Positions 18,745 through 27,324 of a stretch of 64,000 nucleotides of DNA are shown here, piece by piece. Made by a program: the position numbers and the translations under genes. The DNA is from Candidatus Bathyarchaeota archaeon (GTDB taxonomy: Archaea; Thermoproteota; Bathyarchaeia; Bathyarchaeales; WUQV01), in contig JAGGVF010000007.1 of NCBI GenBank assembly GCA_021158125.1, positions 1-64,000 on the forward strand. The letters are read 5' to 3'. Position 1 is the first letter of the stretch; each line of letters opens with the position of its first letter. The notes under the pieces are model-generated. The model was not told the DNA's origin. It made no database searches and saw only the letters and a list, made by a program, of their open reading frames with translations.

Positions 18745-19602
18745 TTAATCAAATTTAATTTGTTGGCTTAGGCTTAGGGCTTCTGCGTAGGCTTTTCTTA
18801 ACAAGTCTTCTATTGTTTCTTTGGTTGGCACTGCAGCGTTAACCGCAAGCGTGTAGGCTTCTTGTTGGGCTTTCTGCAACAGCAGACTTATGTTTTCCGG
18901 CATTGGTATCGCCGCGTTAATTGACAGGTTAAAAGCGTAGCTTTGAGCCTCTTCTATGCTCTTTCTTATTTCCTCCAAGTCAATCATTAAGTCTTCTTCA
19001 GTTATTATCTGTCCATCATCGTAAACAACTTTAAGCGTGAGGCCGATTTCAACAGCCTTTATTCCAAGCTTTGAAAGAATATTCGCCAACTGAAGCGAGA
19101 TTACTTCGCCTTTCTTACATACGAGTGTGTCCTTATTTATCCAGACGCTTCCAGACTCAATTCTCGTTGGAATTCCAACTGAGCTGAATTGGCTTATAAC
19201 CGGGCCTGGAGGCAGCCCCGTATTTCCAGCAGGAACAATAATGTCGTTAACAGCCTTATCTCCAGCCTTTGCTATGGCTTTCACCTTATTTTTCTCCAGA
19301 AGAATTGAAAGCTTAAACGGATTCATGTTTGTAAAGAGGAATATATTAGCTCCAGTTAGGTATTCTTCAAGCTTTTTGAGCCTAGAATCGTTTAGTTCTT
19401 CTATTGCTCTTTTTACAAGAGTATTTTTGAAAACACGCATGTAAACTTGTTTTTCAAGTTTCTTCTTTAACTCTTGAAGTTGAGCCGCCCTAACCTTTTC
19501 TAGACTCGCTATGCCAACAACCTTGTATTGGCTAAGAAGCTTCTTTATTTCTTCAACTTGCTGCGCTTTTTGCGTTAATACTTGTTGGGATGGCATTTCC
19601 AT
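18745..19602 (-). CDS. rplP0: ribosomal protein uL10 (P0, acidic stalk base)
   Basis: A 285-aa uL10. An N-terminal rRNA-binding domain (QQVEEIKKLLSQYKVVGIAS; RVFKNTLVKRAIEE) is followed by the archaeal/eukaryal insertion (GLPPGPVISQFSSVGIP) and a helical tail that carries L12 dimers. The tail contains two similar hydrophobic helices (AYTLAVNAAVPTKETIEDLL and a preceding copy with NLSINAAIPMPENI). The usual acidic C-terminal extension ending in GFGALF is absent, leaving that motif to L12. It lies 4 bases after L1. Confidence 0.93.
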   Translation of the reverse strand: MEMPSQQVLTQKAQQVEEIKKLLSQYKVVGIASLEKVRAAQLQELKKKLEKQVYMRVFKNTLVKRAIEELNDSRLKKLEEYLTGANIFLFTNMNPFKLSILLEKNKVKAIAKAGDKAVNDIIVPAGNTGLPPGPVISQFSSVGIPTRIESGSVWINKDTLVCKKGEVISLQLANILSKLGIKAVEIGLTLKVVYDDGQIITEEDLMIDLEEIRKSIEEAQSYAFNLSINAAIPMPENISLLLQKAQQEAYTLAVNAAVPTKETIEDLLRKAYAEALSLSQQIKFD

Positions 19603-19606
19603 CGCC

Positions 19607-20257
19607 TTACGGCTTTATCTTAACGGGCTCTCCCATCGTAAGTTTGAGGTAAACCGAACTAATGTTCCTTAGGCCTCTTTTAAGTTTGCCTTCCAAACTG
19701 TGAATAACGGCCAAAACGTTTTCCGTTATTTCCTCATCCTTCATCTCTTCGGTTCCAACTTTGCAGTGTAGAACCGGTTGGCCTCTAACCCTAACCATAA
19801 CTGTTTTCCGCATTCTTTCAATTAGCGGCTTAACATCGGCTCCAGGCGGAACCGGAGTAGGCATTTTTCCTCTAGGCCCAAGGATTGGCCCCAAAATCTT
19901 TCCTATTAATGGCATAAGAGGAGCTTCAGCCAAGAAGAAGTCGTAGTTTTTGGCTAGTTGCCTCTGCTTCTTTTTATCTCCAGCCATTCCTTCAAGTTCT
20001 TCTCTTGTTAAAACGTAGTCTGCACCGGCCTTTTTTGCTTTTAAAGCCATTTCTCCGGTTGCTATTACGCAAACTTTCGCTGATTTTCCAAGTCCGTTTG
20101 GCAGTTCAATTGTCTGCTGTATTCTACCTTCCGGCTTTTTCGGGTCCACGTCTTGAAGGTTTATAATAAGCTCTACTGACTGAGAGAAATTCCTCTTCTT
20201 ACTCTTCTCACGGACTTGTTTTAATGCTTCCATTATTGTTTTCTTGTCAAGTGGCAT
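19607..20257 (-). CDS. rpl1: ribosomal protein uL1
   Basis: A 216-aa L1, the mobile-stalk protein that helps release E-site tRNA. Family blocks: KKRNFSQSVELIINLQDVD near the start, PTPVPPGADVKPLIERMRKT in the centre and LKLTMGEP at the end, with GKILGPRGKMPTP-like motif around residue 115-125. An upstream in-frame ATG would add seven residues; ATG 20257 is chosen because GAGGCAGACC precedes it. Archaeal L1 often represses its own operon by binding its mRNA, but I cannot identify the site here. Confidence 0.94.
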   Translation of the reverse strand: MPLDKKTIMEALKQVREKSKKRNFSQSVELIINLQDVDPKKPEGRIQQTIELPNGLGKSAKVCVIATGEMALKAKKAGADYVLTREELEGMAGDKKKQRQLAKNYDFFLAEAPLMPLIGKILGPILGPRGKMPTPVPPGADVKPLIERMRKTVMVRVRGQPVLHCKVGTEEMKDEEITENVLAVIHSLEGKLKRGLRNISSVYLKLTMGEPVKIKP

Positions 20258-20312
20258 TGGTCTGCCTCGCTTTTTCACCTAGAGGCGGGCTTTTATAAAA
20301 ATGTTGCCGAAA

Positions 20313-20816
20313 CTAAGATTCTGCTTTTTCTTCCTCTTGGAAGATTTCGTCATACTTTCCTTCATCTATTTCTCTCTGAACTTCCCGGGGGTCTTTGCCT
20401 TCAACAGTTATCCCCATGCTCACACAGCTGCCTAAAATCTCCTTCGCAGCTTTCTTCAAGTTTTTGGCCAAAAGCTCTAAACGTTTCATCTTTGCAATTT
20501 TAATGATCTGCTGTATTGTTAGATTTCCAACTTTCTGTTTGCCGGGGTCTCCGGAGCCTTTATCGATTCCCAATTCTTTAATAATCAAAGCCGAAGTTGT
20601 AGGTGTTCCAACTTCAACCTCAAATTCCTTTGTTTCAACATCAACTGTAATTTTCACTGGAACCTTCATTCCGGCAAAATCTTTCGTTAATTCATTTATT
20701 CTGTTCACTATTGCCATCACGTTTACTCCTAAAGGTCCAAGTGCGGGGCCGAGCGGCGGCCCAGCTGTTGCCTGTCCGCCTGGAACCAGTGCTTCTATAA
20801 CCTTTTTCTCTCCCAT
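20313..20816 (-). CDS. rpl11: ribosomal protein uL11
   Basis: A 167-residue L11 with the proline-rich N-terminal block [20 protein letters not shown] that contacts elongation factors, and the C-terminal rRNA-binding domain ([32 protein letters not shown]). An acidic tail (EEEKAES) is extra. The ATG at 20816 follows AGGTGAATGAA and overlaps the end of nusG, indicating translational coupling. Confidence 0.95.
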   Translation of the reverse strand: MGEKKVIEALVPGGQATAGPPLGPALGPLGVNVMAIVNRINELTKDFAGMKVPVKITVDVETKEFEVEVGTPTTSALIIKELGIDKGSGDPGKQKVGNLTIQQIIKIAKMKRLELLAKNLKKAAKEILGSCVSMGITVEGKDPREVQREIDEGKYDEIFQEEEKAES

Positions 20817-20817
20817 T

Positions 20818-21318
20818 TCATTCACCTTTTTTGGCTTTTTCAACAAGTTTAACGTAGTCTGCGTGAACAGTTATTGGAAGTGTGAATGTGGCTTCCAAGA
20901 GTTCTAGAGTTACTTCAGATTTCGCCTTGTCTATTCTAGTTATTTTTGCTCTCATTCCCTTAAATGGGCCTCCAATCACTTCAACTATATCGTTTTCGCT
21001 GAGTTCTTCTATTATTGGCTTTGAAACTATGTAGCTTTCCACTTCTTCGAAGTCCACTTTGCCATACTGGACTCTTGAGCGTACATGCTTTATTCCAGCT
21101 ATTGCTTCTTCCACAAAATGAGGGCCTTCAGCCTCAACGAAAATGTATCCCTTTAAGCCTTCCGGTACAAGTATGGCTTTTACTGGAAGATTTTTTAATT
21201 CAACTCTTGCGGCTACAAGGTTTGCTACGTTCTTCTCTTGCCCCGCAGTTGTTCTCACAGCGAATATTGAAGTTGAAAATTTTTTTCCTTTGCTCTTCTT
21301 TTCTTTGTTCTCTTCCAT
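20818..21318 (-). CDS. spt5: transcription elongation factor Spt5 (archaeal NusG)
   Basis: A 166-aa protein with a lysine-rich start, an NGN domain (about 16-100; [26 protein letters not shown]) that clamps RNA polymerase, and a KOW domain (about 108-155; [21 protein letters not shown]). It works with Spt4 to keep polymerase processive and may link it to the ribosome. It sits between SecE and L11, the usual archaeal order. Confidence 0.95.
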   Translation of the reverse strand: MEENKEKKSKGKKFSTSIFAVRTTAGQEKNVANLVAARVELKNLPVKAILVPEGLKGYIFVEAEGPHFVEEAIAGIKHVRSRVQYGKVDFEEVESYIVSKPIIEELSENDIVEVIGGPFKGMRAKITRIDKAKSEVTLELLEATFTLPITVHADYVKLVEKAKKGE

Positions 21319-21336
21319 CTTTTCGACATCCTAAAT

Positions 21337-21525
21337 TTAGGTTTGAGTAACTTGCGTTGGAGCACCCAGTAGGAAGGAGATGAAGGCTATGATGAAGCCT
21401 ATTCCTCCAACTGCCACCATGCCTAATGTGCATATTTTCAGAGACAGCCAAAGCTCACTTCTTGACGGTTTCCTAGCTGTTTTTAACAGCCGCGAACATG
21501 AGGATAGGAAAGACCTTACGCCCAT
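21337..21525 (-). CDS. secE: protein translocase subunit SecE (Sec61 gamma)
   Basis: About 62 residues: an amphipathic N-terminal helix (SFLSSCSRLLKTARKPSRSELW) and one membrane helix (GMVAVGGIGFIIAFISFLL). This is the standard layout of the gamma subunit that clamps the SecY pore. ATG 21525 after GGTAGGATT is preferred over an upstream in-frame ATG. First gene of the SecE-NusG-L11-L1-L10-L12 operon. Confidence 0.88.
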   Translation of the reverse strand: MGVRSFLSSCSRLLKTARKPSRSELWLSLKICTLGMVAVGGIGFIIAFISFLLGAPTQVTQT

Positions 21526-21555
21526 GGCTAATCCTACCAACTCAATTTCAATCAA

Positions 21556-21565
21556 GTATAAAAAT
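21556..21565 (-). promoter_or_regulatory. TATA box of the SecE-NusG-L11-L1-L10 operon
   Basis: TTTTTATACT on the minus strand lies about 30-40 bases upstream of the SecE start. It overlaps nothing else except the short gap after dtdA, making it the likely promoter of the whole operon. Confidence 0.5.
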
Positions 21566-21594
21566 GTAGCTTTAACCCTAATAAAACGTAATCC

Positions 21595-22413
21595 TTAAAC
21601 TTTCCTAACGTTTATCCTGAGAGTTCTTAACTTCTCCATTAAAGGCTGCTTGTCAGCTCCTTTAATTCCCTTCCAGTCTAAAACGGCTAACTCGACTTTT
21701 TCCAACGTTCTTTCGATGCACTGCCTCAAAACTTCTAAGTCAACCCTACCGATCATATGCTTCGGAATCATATGTCCAAAAGCAACGTCTTCTCTAAGAG
21801 ACAGCTTCGTAAACTTCTCATTGTAGTGTGGGCCTCCTAAGCCTAAGACTGCTGAATAAGTATTCTCGTTTGTCGCCGCCTGCATCGCCGCATGGGCCAC
21901 CGCCTCTGCAGCCTTTGAATCTTTCCACTGCGGAAGCGAACTTCCAAGTTCAACGAACATTGTGGGTACGTTAAGTGACGGCCCGTGGTGGGTGCATTCA
22001 TAACAGACTTTGTAGTTCAAATTCCATTCATTTTTCAGTTTTTCCATTTCCTTTAAAGCGTTTTTCATGGCGCTGGCGGGTGAAACGGAAATTTTCTTTG
22101 GTAATCCTCCATAATTTGCCTCTTCTGTTAAGTTTCCAGGGGTATGCACGGACAGTGTGGGTGTTCCGCTTGCGCTGCTGTGGCGTGAAATATAAATTAT
22201 GAGTTTGGGGCTAAAGTGTTCTGTGATGTTTTGCGTGTATATCAGGTCTTGTTTGGTGAAGATGAGTTTGATTTCGCGGTTTCGAATTTTCATGATGTAA
22301 GTTGGTTTCCCTTGATATTCCTCCGAAGTTTTTTCGAAGTCGTAGTGTTCAAGCAATTGCTGGGCTATATTTATGCTTGCAACATCCTTTTCTGAGGCCA
22401 CCATCAGAATCAA
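21595..22413 (-). CDS. dtdA: D-aminoacyl-tRNA deacylase, archaeal/plant type
   Basis: A 272-aa zinc enzyme that hydrolyses D-aminoacyl-tRNA, protecting translation from D-amino acids. Recognisable blocks: a SRHSSASGTPTLSVHTPGN region near residue 75-93, YECTHHGPSLNVPTMFVELG near 139-158, and LGLGGPHYNEKFT near 196-208. The closely spaced histidines fit metal ligands. It lies 40-70 bases upstream of secE on the same strand and is divergent from the carbamoyltransferase gene. Confidence 0.88.
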   Translation of the reverse strand: MILMVASEKDVASINIAQQLLEHYDFEKTSEEYQGKPTYIMKIRNREIKLIFTKQDLIYTQNITEHFSPKLIIYISRHSSASGTPTLSVHTPGNLTEEANYGGLPKKISVSPASAMKNALKEMEKLKNEWNLNYKVCYECTHHGPSLNVPTMFVELGSSLPQWKDSKAAEAVAHAAMQAATNENTYSAVLGLGGPHYNEKFTKLSLREDVAFGHMIPKHMIGRVDLEVLRQCIERTLEKVELAVLDWKGIKGADKQPLMEKLRTLRINVRKV

Positions 22414-22507
22414 TTGTTCATCTTCCTTCCTAGATGCATCTTCAAGTTGTAGTAATCACAAAGCTTTAAAAGGATTTTACAGTTCGAAATACAGAAGGTT
22501 GAAAGTT

Positions 22508-23431
22508 ATGAAACCCAGACACCTAATCAACTTTAAAAACTGGAACAGCGAAGAACTTCTTGAAATAATTGATAAGTCGATAGAAATTAAAAGGAATCCC
22601 GAAAAATACTGTAATGCATTAGAGGGCAAATCTTTAGCAATGATTTTTCAAAAAACATCCACAAGAACTAGGGTTTCATTTGAAGTTGCCATGACTCAAC
22701 TTGGCGGACACGCCATATTCTTGGACTGGAGAGCAACCCAGTTTGTTTTGGCTGACATACGTGACGAAACAAGTTATCTTTCAAGAAATGTTGACTGCAT
22801 AATGGCCAGATTACTAAAAAATGCTGACTTACAATTAATGGCTGAAGCGTCGCTTGTCCCAGTCATAAATGGATGCGACGAAAAATATCATCCATGCCAA
22901 GCCTTAACAGACTTAATGACCATGAAGGAGAAGAAGGGCCGCTTAGAAGGCTTAAAACTTGTCTACATAGGCGTTCACAACAATGTTTGTAACTCGTTGA
23001 TAGAGGCATGCACAAAGCTTGGAGTAGAAATTACAACTGTAACGCCAATCATCCATGAACCAGCATTAGACGAGGAAATAATTGAACAAGCAAAGAAAAC
23101 AGGCCTATACAAGACTGAAAAGGACGTCAAAAAAGCAGTTAGAGACGCAGACTTCGTTTATACGGACACGTGGATTGACATGGAGCTCTTCTTAGACCCA
23201 AAATTCAAAGAGGAGAAGGAAAAACGAATTAAACTTATGATGCCCTACCAAGTTAACAGCCAACTGCTTGCTGAAAGCAAAGCTCTAATCATGCATGACA
23301 TGCCAATTCACAGAGGATACGAAATAAGCGGCGAGGCAGTTGAAAGCGAACGTTCAATAATCTACGAACAGGCTGAAAATAGGCTTTACACGGCAAAAGC
23401 AATATTATTAAAGCTTCTGGGGAAACTGTGA
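22508..23431 (+). CDS. ornithine-carbamoyltransferase-family enzyme, atypical substrate loop
   Basis: A 307-aa carbamoyltransferase. The carbamoyl-phosphate site is intact: STRTR at 51-55 and HPCQ at 128-131. The amino-acid side differs from classical ornithine carbamoyltransferase. The DxWxSMG loop reads TDTWIDM (219-225), and the HCLP motif with its catalytic cysteine reads HDMP (263-266). It may use ornithine by another geometry, or a modified or different amine. ATG 22508 opens at the family start; the longer ORF overlaps dtdA. No other arginine genes lie nearby. Confidence 0.75.
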   Translation: MKPRHLINFKNWNSEELLEIIDKSIEIKRNPEKYCNALEGKSLAMIFQKTSTRTRVSFEVAMTQLGGHAIFLDWRATQFVLADIRDETSYLSRNVDCIMARLLKNADLQLMAEASLVPVINGCDEKYHPCQALTDLMTMKEKKGRLEGLKLVYIGVHNNVCNSLIEACTKLGVEITTVTPIIHEPALDEEIIEQAKKTGLYKTEKDVKKAVRDADFVYTDTWIDMELFLDPKFKEEKEKRIKLMMPYQVNSQLLAESKALIMHDMPIHRGYEISGEAVESERSIIYEQAENRLYTAKAILLKLLGKL

Positions 23432-23437
23432 AAAGGG

Positions 23438-24343
23438 CTATTTCAAAATCATTTCAACAAACATTTCGGGGTTAAATCTTTCCAAATCCTCGTATGTCTG
23501 ACCTGTTCCAATGTAGATTATGGGTTTTCCAGTAACGTAAGTTACGCTTAGCGCTGAGCCTCCTTTCACGTCGGCGTCAACTTTGGTTAAAACTGTTCCG
23601 TCGATTCCTACAGCTTTATTGAATTCTTCAGCTTGCATGACTGCATCGTTTCCTGTTAAAGCATCGACTACTAGTATGGTTAGGTCGGGATTTATGACAC
23701 GTTTAATCTTGGCGAGTTTGTTCATTAAGTTTCTATCGGTTTGTATTCTTCCGGCAGTGTCGATTAATACTGCGTTTATTCCATGTGCCTTTGCATAGTT
23801 TGTTGCGTCGTAGGCTACTGCAGCTGGGTCAGCCCCGTATGTATGCTTTATCATTCTTATTCCTAAACGTCTAGCGTGTTCTCCGAGTTGTTCTATTGAG
23901 CCAGCTCTATAGGTGTCGCTGCAAGCCAGAACAACTGAAAATCCTTTCTTGGAGAACATTTTTGCAATTTTAGCTATGGTTGTGGTTTTTCCTGTTCCGT
24001 TTATTCCAACAAAGACTATTACGAGCGGTTCGCCTTTCTTTCTTTTTTCTTCAGCCATTTTGAGCAAGTCGATTTTTTCGCCTGTGTTCAGTATCTCAAG
24101 TAGAACTTGTTGCAGATTTTCTTTCACTATTTTCCTTTTATCTTCTAATCGTTTTACTTGTAGTCCTTCTAGGCGTTTGCCGAGTTCTTCGCATATTTTT
24201 TCGGCTACTGGGAAGGCGACGTCGTTTTCCACCAGGCTTAGTTTGAATTCTTCTAGGATTGGCTGCAGTTGCTCCGCTTTTAATTCTGTTGTTGTTATTT
24301 TGTTTACTAGGCTGTTAAGTCTTGCCTTCAGTTTTTCGAACAC
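23438..24343 (-). CDS. ftsY: signal recognition particle receptor FtsY
   Basis: A 301-aa SRP GTPase that docks ribosome-SRP complexes at the membrane. A short helical N domain (1-90) precedes the G domain with P-loop GINGTGKTT at 113-121, the insertion-box region CSDTYRAGSIEQL, DTAGR near 195 and TKVDAD for guanine specificity. The long acidic A domain of bacterial FtsY is absent, normal for archaea. Its start lies inside the end of the prefoldin alpha gene. Confidence 0.95.
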   Translation of the reverse strand: MFEKLKARLNSLVNKITTTELKAEQLQPILEEFKLSLVENDVAFPVAEKICEELGKRLEGLQVKRLEDKRKIVKENLQQVLLEILNTGEKIDLLKMAEEKRKKGEPLVIVFVGINGTGKTTTIAKIAKMFSKKGFSVVLACSDTYRAGSIEQLGEHARRLGIRMIKHTYGADPAAVAYDATNYAKAHGINAVLIDTAGRIQTDRNLMNKLAKIKRVINPDLTILVVDALTGNDAVMQAEEFNKAVGIDGTVLTKVDADVKGGSALSVTYVTGKPIIYIGTGQTYEDLERFNPEMFVEMILK

Positions 24344-24779
24344 TTGGCCGTTGCCCCCGAGCTATTCTCTGTGATATTTCCTCAAGTTTAGCTCTGTCCT
24401 CTTGAATTTTCTGTGCTATTTGGGCGAGTTGCTGCTGTAATCTTCCGAGAAGTTTTTCAAGTTGCTCTATTCTTTTCGAAAGTGTTTCCTTAGCTTCTTT
24501 TGTTGTTTTCTCAATTGCTACTCCGGCTCCTATTCCTACAACAACCGTGTCTTTGCTTTCGATTTTAGCTTTGACATATGAGCCTCCGCCGATTGGAACG
24601 AGAAGTGACGTTTCAACTTTCTCTTTTTCTAAGCCCTCCAAATTCATTTTTGCATAGTTTAGTTCTGTTAGGGCGGCGTTTACGAAGTTTATTCTTGACT
24701 GTATGGAGTCGACTGTAGTCTCCAATAATCGAATTTCTGTAGCTATTTTCCTAAATGCTTCTTCATCTTCTTTCGACAA
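24315..24779 (-). CDS. pfdA: prefoldin subunit alpha
   Basis: A 154-aa chaperone subunit with two coiled-coil helices (about 1-60 and 95-145) flanking the beta-hairpin block LLVPIGGGSYVKAKI and GIGAGVAIEKT. It forms a hexamer with beta subunits and passes unfolded proteins to the thermosome (gene at 41.5-43.1 kb). TTG start, nine bases after AGGAG. It overlaps ftsY by 29 bases. Confidence 0.93.
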   Translation of the reverse strand: MSKEDEEAFRKIATEIRLLETTVDSIQSRINFVNAALTELNYAKMNLEGLEKEKVETSLLVPIGGGSYVKAKIESKDTVVVGIGAGVAIEKTTKEAKETLSKRIEQLEKLLGRLQQQLAQIAQKIQEDRAKLEEISQRIARGQRPSVRKTEGKT

Positions 24780-24783
24780 TTGT

Positions 24784-25020
24784 TTATTCTCCTAAAGCTA
24801 ACTTTCTTATTATTGGGTCTTCAGCTTCTTCAGGCTTTATTTCTTCAACCTTTAAAATTTTTATATGGAATCTTTTAACCCTGTGTTTGCTTCCTAATTC
24901 CATGTAAACTTTTTCCATGGCTTGTTCAGGCTTTAAGGCTCTAACTTCCTTTTCAAAATCCGTTCTAAAATTCGGCTTAGTTATTCTTCCAATCACACGG
25001 AATATTTTAACTTCACTCAT
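24784..25020 (-). CDS. rplX: ribosomal protein LX (eL20)
   Basis: A 78-aa archaeal LX/L18a protein: KIFRVIGRITKPNF at the start, the central RALKPEQAMEKVYMELGSKH block and RFHIKI. A five-codon upstream extension is open but ATG 25020 has GGAAGAAA before it and gives the usual MSEVKIFRV start. It overlaps the 3' end of aIF6. Confidence 0.92.
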   Translation of the reverse strand: MSEVKIFRVIGRITKPNFRTDFEKEVRALKPEQAMEKVYMELGSKHRVKRFHIKILKVEEIKPEEAEDPIIRKLALGE

Positions 25021-25696
25021 TTTCTTCCACCACATTTAGGATGTTTCCGATTATGAACATTTCAGGCCCAGTTGTTAGGGAACCTGCAACCACGTTTCGG
25101 CTGTTCCCTATTAGGCCTGTTGCAATGTAGGGTATTCCACAGTTAACTGTTCCTACGTCAACTGGAACCTTTAAAACTTCCTCTATAAGTTTTCGTTCTT
25201 CCTCTCTAATTAATGGATGTGCTAGTACTCCTTTATTTGTTGCTATGGCTAAAGAGCCAACGTAAGGCAGTCCGGCTATTTCGCCTTGTACAGCCTCAAC
25301 GTCTAAAACGTCTGAAATGATTTTAACTTCTTGAGGTTTAAGTCTAGGGTCAACTATTGCCCCTTTATCGTTTGCTAAAACCATGTTTCCATAAGCAGTC
25401 CGCTTTGTTTCCATAACTTGAATGTTCAAATCCTTTGCGACTGCTTTAATCTCTTTGATTTCTTCGTCCAAAATGAAATGGGGTAAGAGCATGCCGTAGG
25501 AGTTTGCGCATACTAGTGCTCCCAATAAGACGGAGTTTCCAACGTTCGTTCTTATCAGCGGGACTTTCAGCCATTTTTCAAGTTTTTTCGCTTTTGTTTC
25601 TGGAGCTGGTTTTGGAACCATCACAAATTTTTCATTTGCAATTGTATAGACGCCTATGCTGGCTGTTCCGAAAAGGCTGAGGAGGTATATTCCCAA
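25013..25696 (-). CDS. eif6: translation initiation factor aIF6
   Basis: A 227-aa anti-association factor that binds the large ribosomal subunit. The pentameric repeat fold shows as recurring NSYG/NDKG/NKG turns (VCANSYGMLLP, VLANDKGAIVDP, IATNKGVLAHP). TTG start just after the eL31 stop; co-transcribed with eL31 and LX, the common archaeal order. Confidence 0.94.
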   Translation of the reverse strand: MGIYLLSLFGTASIGVYTIANEKFVMVPKPAPETKAKKLEKWLKVPLIRTNVGNSVLLGALVCANSYGMLLPHFILDEEIKEIKAVAKDLNIQVMETKRTAYGNMVLANDKGAIVDPRLKPQEVKIISDVLDVEAVQGEIAGLPYVGSLAIATNKGVLAHPLIREEERKLIEEVLKVPVDVGTVNCGIPYIATGLIGNSRNVVAGSLTTGPEMFIIGNILNVVEENE

Positions 25697-25697
25697 C

Positions 25698-26192
25698 TTA
25701 GTCTCCTTCAGCGAGATAAACTGTGACGTTTCCGTCCTTATCCTTTACAGCCCTAACCCTCACCTTCCTCGGGGGCTTCTCTATTCCCCTACGCCAAACC
25801 CACTCATTAACTTCATTACTTATAATCAGGCGGCCTTCCTCTTCTTCCTCTTCTTCAAGGCCAACCTTTAAACCTATTTTCATGTGGCGTTGAATAAAGT
25901 TCCTAATTAGGCGCATTGCCCTCGGAGTCCTATTCTTACGTGGGCTTCTCCATGCTTCACGTAAAGGAATGGTGTATATTCTTTCTTCAACAATTTCTTC
26001 TTCTGGAATTTCCTCTCTAATGCGTGGTCTTTCTTCAACAGCCTCTTCCTCAGTTATTTCCTCTTCTTCCTTTTCCTCCGCTTTCTCTTCTTCCGCTGCT
26101 TCGGTAACTTCTTCCTCTGCTAAAGTAACCTCTTCTTCTGTCAATGCTTCAGCTTCTTCAGTTTCTTCTTCCTTTTCTTCAGTTTCCTCCAT
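25698..26192 (-). CDS. rpl31e: ribosomal protein eL31 with long acidic N-terminal extension
   Basis: A 164-aa protein. Residues from about 71 onward are standard eL31 (RIYTIPLREAWRSPRKNRTP, AMRLIRNFIQRHMK, VNEWVWRRGIEKPPRKVRV). The first 70 residues are almost wholly Glu with some Ala, Thr and Val, an unusual acidic extension on a normally basic protein near the tunnel exit. An internal start cannot be excluded, but the reading frame and leader AGGTGAAGTTTA support the full length. It may be disordered and contact export factors or chaperones. Confidence 0.9.
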   Translation of the reverse strand: MEETEEKEEETEEAEALTEEEVTLAEEEVTEAAEEEKAEEKEEEEITEEEAVEERPRIREEIPEEEIVEERIYTIPLREAWRSPRKNRTPRAMRLIRNFIQRHMKIGLKVGLEEEEEEEGRLIISNEVNEWVWRRGIEKPPRKVRVRAVKDKDGNVTVYLAEGD

Positions 26193-26205
26193 TAAACTTC
26201 ACCTG

Positions 26206-26361
26206 TTATGCCCTTATCTTGCTCCTTCTCCAATGCTTCTTTTTGGGGTGAGTTCTAACTTTTCCATTTGTTTTTGCTATTACCCACGTTGGGACGGCTT
26301 GTCTTTGTTTTCCGGCTTTTATGAGTCTTCTCTTTTTGGCTGTTGGCTTATTTCTGGCCAT
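26206..26361 (-). CDS. rpl39e: ribosomal protein eL39
   Basis: A 51-aa, very basic protein read directly from the sequence: it begins [13 protein letters not shown], continues [20 protein letters not shown] and ends HWRRSKIRA. This is the exit-tunnel protein eL39 at its usual length. It lies between the PDCD5-like gene and eL31 with the usual tight spacing. Confidence 0.95.
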   Translation of the reverse strand: MARNKPTAKKRRLIKAGKQRQAVPTWVIAKTNGKVRTHPKKKHWRRSKIRA

Positions 26362-26362
26362 T

Positions 26363-26695
26363 TTATATTCTCCTAATTTTGAATTCGCGTTTTTGTGGTT
26401 GTAAATGTTTAAGGATTATTTTTAGTTGTTCATCTGTTACTGGGATTCTCAATTTTCCAGCTTGGGCGAGTTGGATTAGCTGGATTTCAAGTTGAGAGGC
26501 GAATTCCGGTCTGACTATTTTGATGTTTGTTAGGCGTTGTCTAGCTTGAGGTGTAAGTATCCGCCTTAGAATCGCCTGTTTTTGCATTTCTATTTGCTGT
26601 TGCATTTGTATTCTTCTCTGTTCTTCCGCTAGTTTCTGCTGTAGTTCAAGCATTTTTCTTCTGCGAATTTCCTCAAGCTCTTGGTCTTCAGCCAA
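26363..26695 (-). CDS. PDCD5/TFAR19-related DNA-binding protein
   Basis: A 110-aa protein of the archaeal PDCD5-like family: a charged, Gln-rich N-terminal helix ([19 protein letters not shown]) and a three-helix core ([34 protein letters not shown]). Archaeal members bind nucleic acids; function is not settled. TTG start after GAGGGCG. Co-transcribed with eS19 and eL39, a conserved archaeal neighbourhood. Confidence 0.9.
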   Translation of the reverse strand: MAEDQELEEIRRRKMLELQQKLAEEQRRIQMQQQIEMQKQAILRRILTPQARQRLTNIKIVRPEFASQLEIQLIQLAQAGKLRIPVTDEQLKIILKHLQPQKREFKIRRI

Positions 26696-26713
26696 TTTTT
26701 CGCCCTCTCAACC

Positions 26714-27169
26714 CTAATACTTTTTAAGTTCTGGAATTTGCTTTTCTAACTCCTTCTTTATCTCAGTTGACAACCTGTCCAGTAGACGTCTTCCTTCACG
26801 TGAAATTATGCGTCCCTTCCCCTTTACTGTTTCTATTAGGCCGGCGGCTTCCAACTGTTGAAGGGCTTTACGGATAATTGCTCCTCCGCCTTTACGGACA
26901 TGTTCGGGTCTCGCACCGAAGTCTTTTCTTCCTCCATACTCTGCCCTCAAATGCTCAACGCCTATTGGCCCCTTTAAGTAAATTTTGCGAAGCAAGGAAG
27001 CGCATCTTGTAAACCACCAGTCTGGGTTCTGCGGAGGCCTTTCCTTGTGGCTGCCAGTTTTTACGAATTCAGCCCAAGGCGGAGGCTCAACCTCCGTTAC
27101 GTTATCCTTTAAGTATTTGGCTAACCTTTCAATGAGGATTGAAGCTGGAACATCATGAGGGGTCGGCAA
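26714..27169 (-). CDS. rps19e: ribosomal protein eS19
   Basis: A 151-aa small-subunit protein. Diagnostic blocks: [43 protein letters not shown] and [18 protein letters not shown] start. It is separated from its usual upstream partners YhbY and Rnp4 by the frameshifted nuclease-like gene. Confidence 0.95.
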   Translation of the reverse strand: MPTPHDVPASILIERLAKYLKDNVTEVEPPPWAEFVKTGSHKERPPQNPDWWFTRCASLLRKIYLKGPIGVEHLRAEYGGRKDFGARPEHVRKGGGAIIRKALQQLEAAGLIETVKGKGRIISREGRRLLDRLSTEIKKELEKQIPELKKY

Positions 27170-27324
27170 CTACTGCTTCTCCTTTAAAGTTTTCCTTTTG
27201 TAAAGACTAAAGGGAACATATAAACATATTTCACTTTCGATAGGCTGAAACATTAAAGGATAAAAGACTGAATAATTTTGTTGCAGGGTAGGGGTGAGAG
27301 GTTATAGAGCAATTGATGCTGCTC

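Noticed and set aside
20395-20907. 170-codon ORF antisense to L11 and NusG
   Set aside because: Overlaps two certain ribosomal-operon genes; the text is a reverse-frame shadow.
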